Assembly: GCA_023392945.1 (NCBI GenBank)
Contig: JAEWNB010000172.1
Span: 1 to 6,831 of the forward strand
DNA length: 6,831 nt
Source: Bacteroidota bacterium
GTDB lineage: Bacteria; Bacteroidota; Bacteroidia; Bacteroidales; WCHB1-69
Direction of reading: 5' to 3'
Shown here: positions 6,472 through 6,831 of the stretch, one piece after another
How the letters are laid out: each line of letters begins with the position of its first letter
How positions within the stretch are numbered: position 1 is the first letter of the stretch
Translations under genes and position numbers: made by a program
The notes under the pieces: model-generated
What the model was told of the DNA's origin: nothing
Seen by the model: only the letters and a program-made list of their open reading frames with translations
Databases searched by the model: none

Positions 6472-6831
6472 TCACATATTTATTTTGCATTTTAGGCCTG
6501 TTTTTATCCAGATTCCGGGCTGTTCAAGATCTCCGAAGTCATAGTACTTGCAATTGAGAACATTCGAAGCCTCTACATAGAAATTAAATATCCTGTAAGT
6601 GTAATCTATTCTGATATCAAGCAGCCAGTATGACTGATAGGATAGATATTCACCTGATGAGTTGAGTTTGTATGAAATATATTCTCCTTTGCGATCCTGA
6701 TAAGAAAGAGAATAATCTACATTTAGACCTTTGGAAATACGATGACTCAACAAAAATGACAATTTATGCCTCAGATGATCCAATAGATATCTGGATTGAA
6801 AACCACTGCTGTTTTTATCGGAATAAAGATA
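6472..6831 (-). CDS. TonB-dependent outer-membrane receptor, C-terminal fragment (cut by window edge), BtuB-like
   Basis: Only the last 119 residues are visible; the frame stays open to base 6831 (beginning YLYSDKNSSGFQSRYLLDHL), so the gene starts outside the window and the TTG at 6781-6783 is not its real start. The fragment alternates amphipathic beta strands and ends in NFYVEASNVLNCKYYDFG, then QPGIWIKTGLKCKINM. The N-x-x-N-x-x-Y-Y-D-x-G...QPG-x-W pattern is the last-but-one turn of a TonB-dependent receptor barrel. The LRHKLSFLLSHRISKGL and QDRKGEY segments recall the BtuB-like (COG4206) receptors of Bacteroidota, so cobalamin is possible; the plug needed to judge substrate is missing. 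It converges on clpB: its TGA (6474-6472) touches the clpB TAA (6469-6471). Confidence 0.88.
   Translation of the reverse strand, partial: YLYSDKNSSGFQSRYLLDHLRHKLSFLLSHRISKGLNVDYSLSYQDRKGEYISYKLNSSGEYLSYQSYWLLDIRIDYTYRIFNFYVEASNVLNCKYYDFGDLEQPGIWIKTGLKCKINM

Noticed and set aside
6472..6783. A 103-residue complete protein starting at the TTG at 6783
   Set aside because: The frame continues open to the window edge with receptor-like sequence, so this is the C-terminal end of a longer gene.
1..6831. tRNA, rRNA, CRISPR array, riboswitch or complete insertion sequence
   Set aside because: No cloverleaf, conserved rRNA stretch, regularly spaced repeats or transposase coding sequence could be seen on either strand.

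Overview
The window looks like chromosomal DNA from a low-GC member of the Bacteroidota, probably Bacteroidales-like. The evidence is AT-rich intergenic DNA, no Shine-Dalgarno sequences before the starts, candidate promoters of the Bacteroidota type (-7 box TAnnTTTG), and TonB-dependent receptors, one of which has an N-terminal carboxypeptidase-regulatory-like domain. I cannot assign a genus.

Layout from left to right. Positions 1-148 are noncoding; the first ~57 bases are compositionally different and may be the edge of a dispersed repeat. A minus-strand pair follows: a small secreted or anchored Cys/His-rich protein (2924 to 2487) and, 97 bases downstream, a complete 746-residue TonB-dependent outer-membrane receptor (2389 to 149). 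They probably form one operon, and both the Cys/His motifs and the receptor subfamily suggest a transition metal (copper or similar) as substrate or signal. Next on the minus strand is a 102-residue charged coiled-coil protein (3466 to 3158) resembling the sll1863-type stress-response family. Diverging from it on the plus strand is a complete clpB disaggregase gene (3874-6471). The 407-base divergent region between them holds a good candidate clpB promoter, a perfect 10-bp AT-only inverted repeat just upstream of it, and a 10-bp direct repeat that flanks the dyad. Finally, the 3' end of a second TonB-dependent receptor converges on clpB, with the two stop codons directly adjacent, and runs off the right edge.

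Together this is an envelope nutrient/metal uptake module next to a proteostasis/stress locus. The clpB-coiled-coil divergent pair may share stress control, which is an inference from arrangement only. I see no RNA gene, CRISPR array, intact insertion sequence or clear intrinsic terminator. Nothing here demonstrates a new biological system. The most informative items are the Cys/His-rich protein-receptor pair and the layered regulatory sequence in front of clpB.
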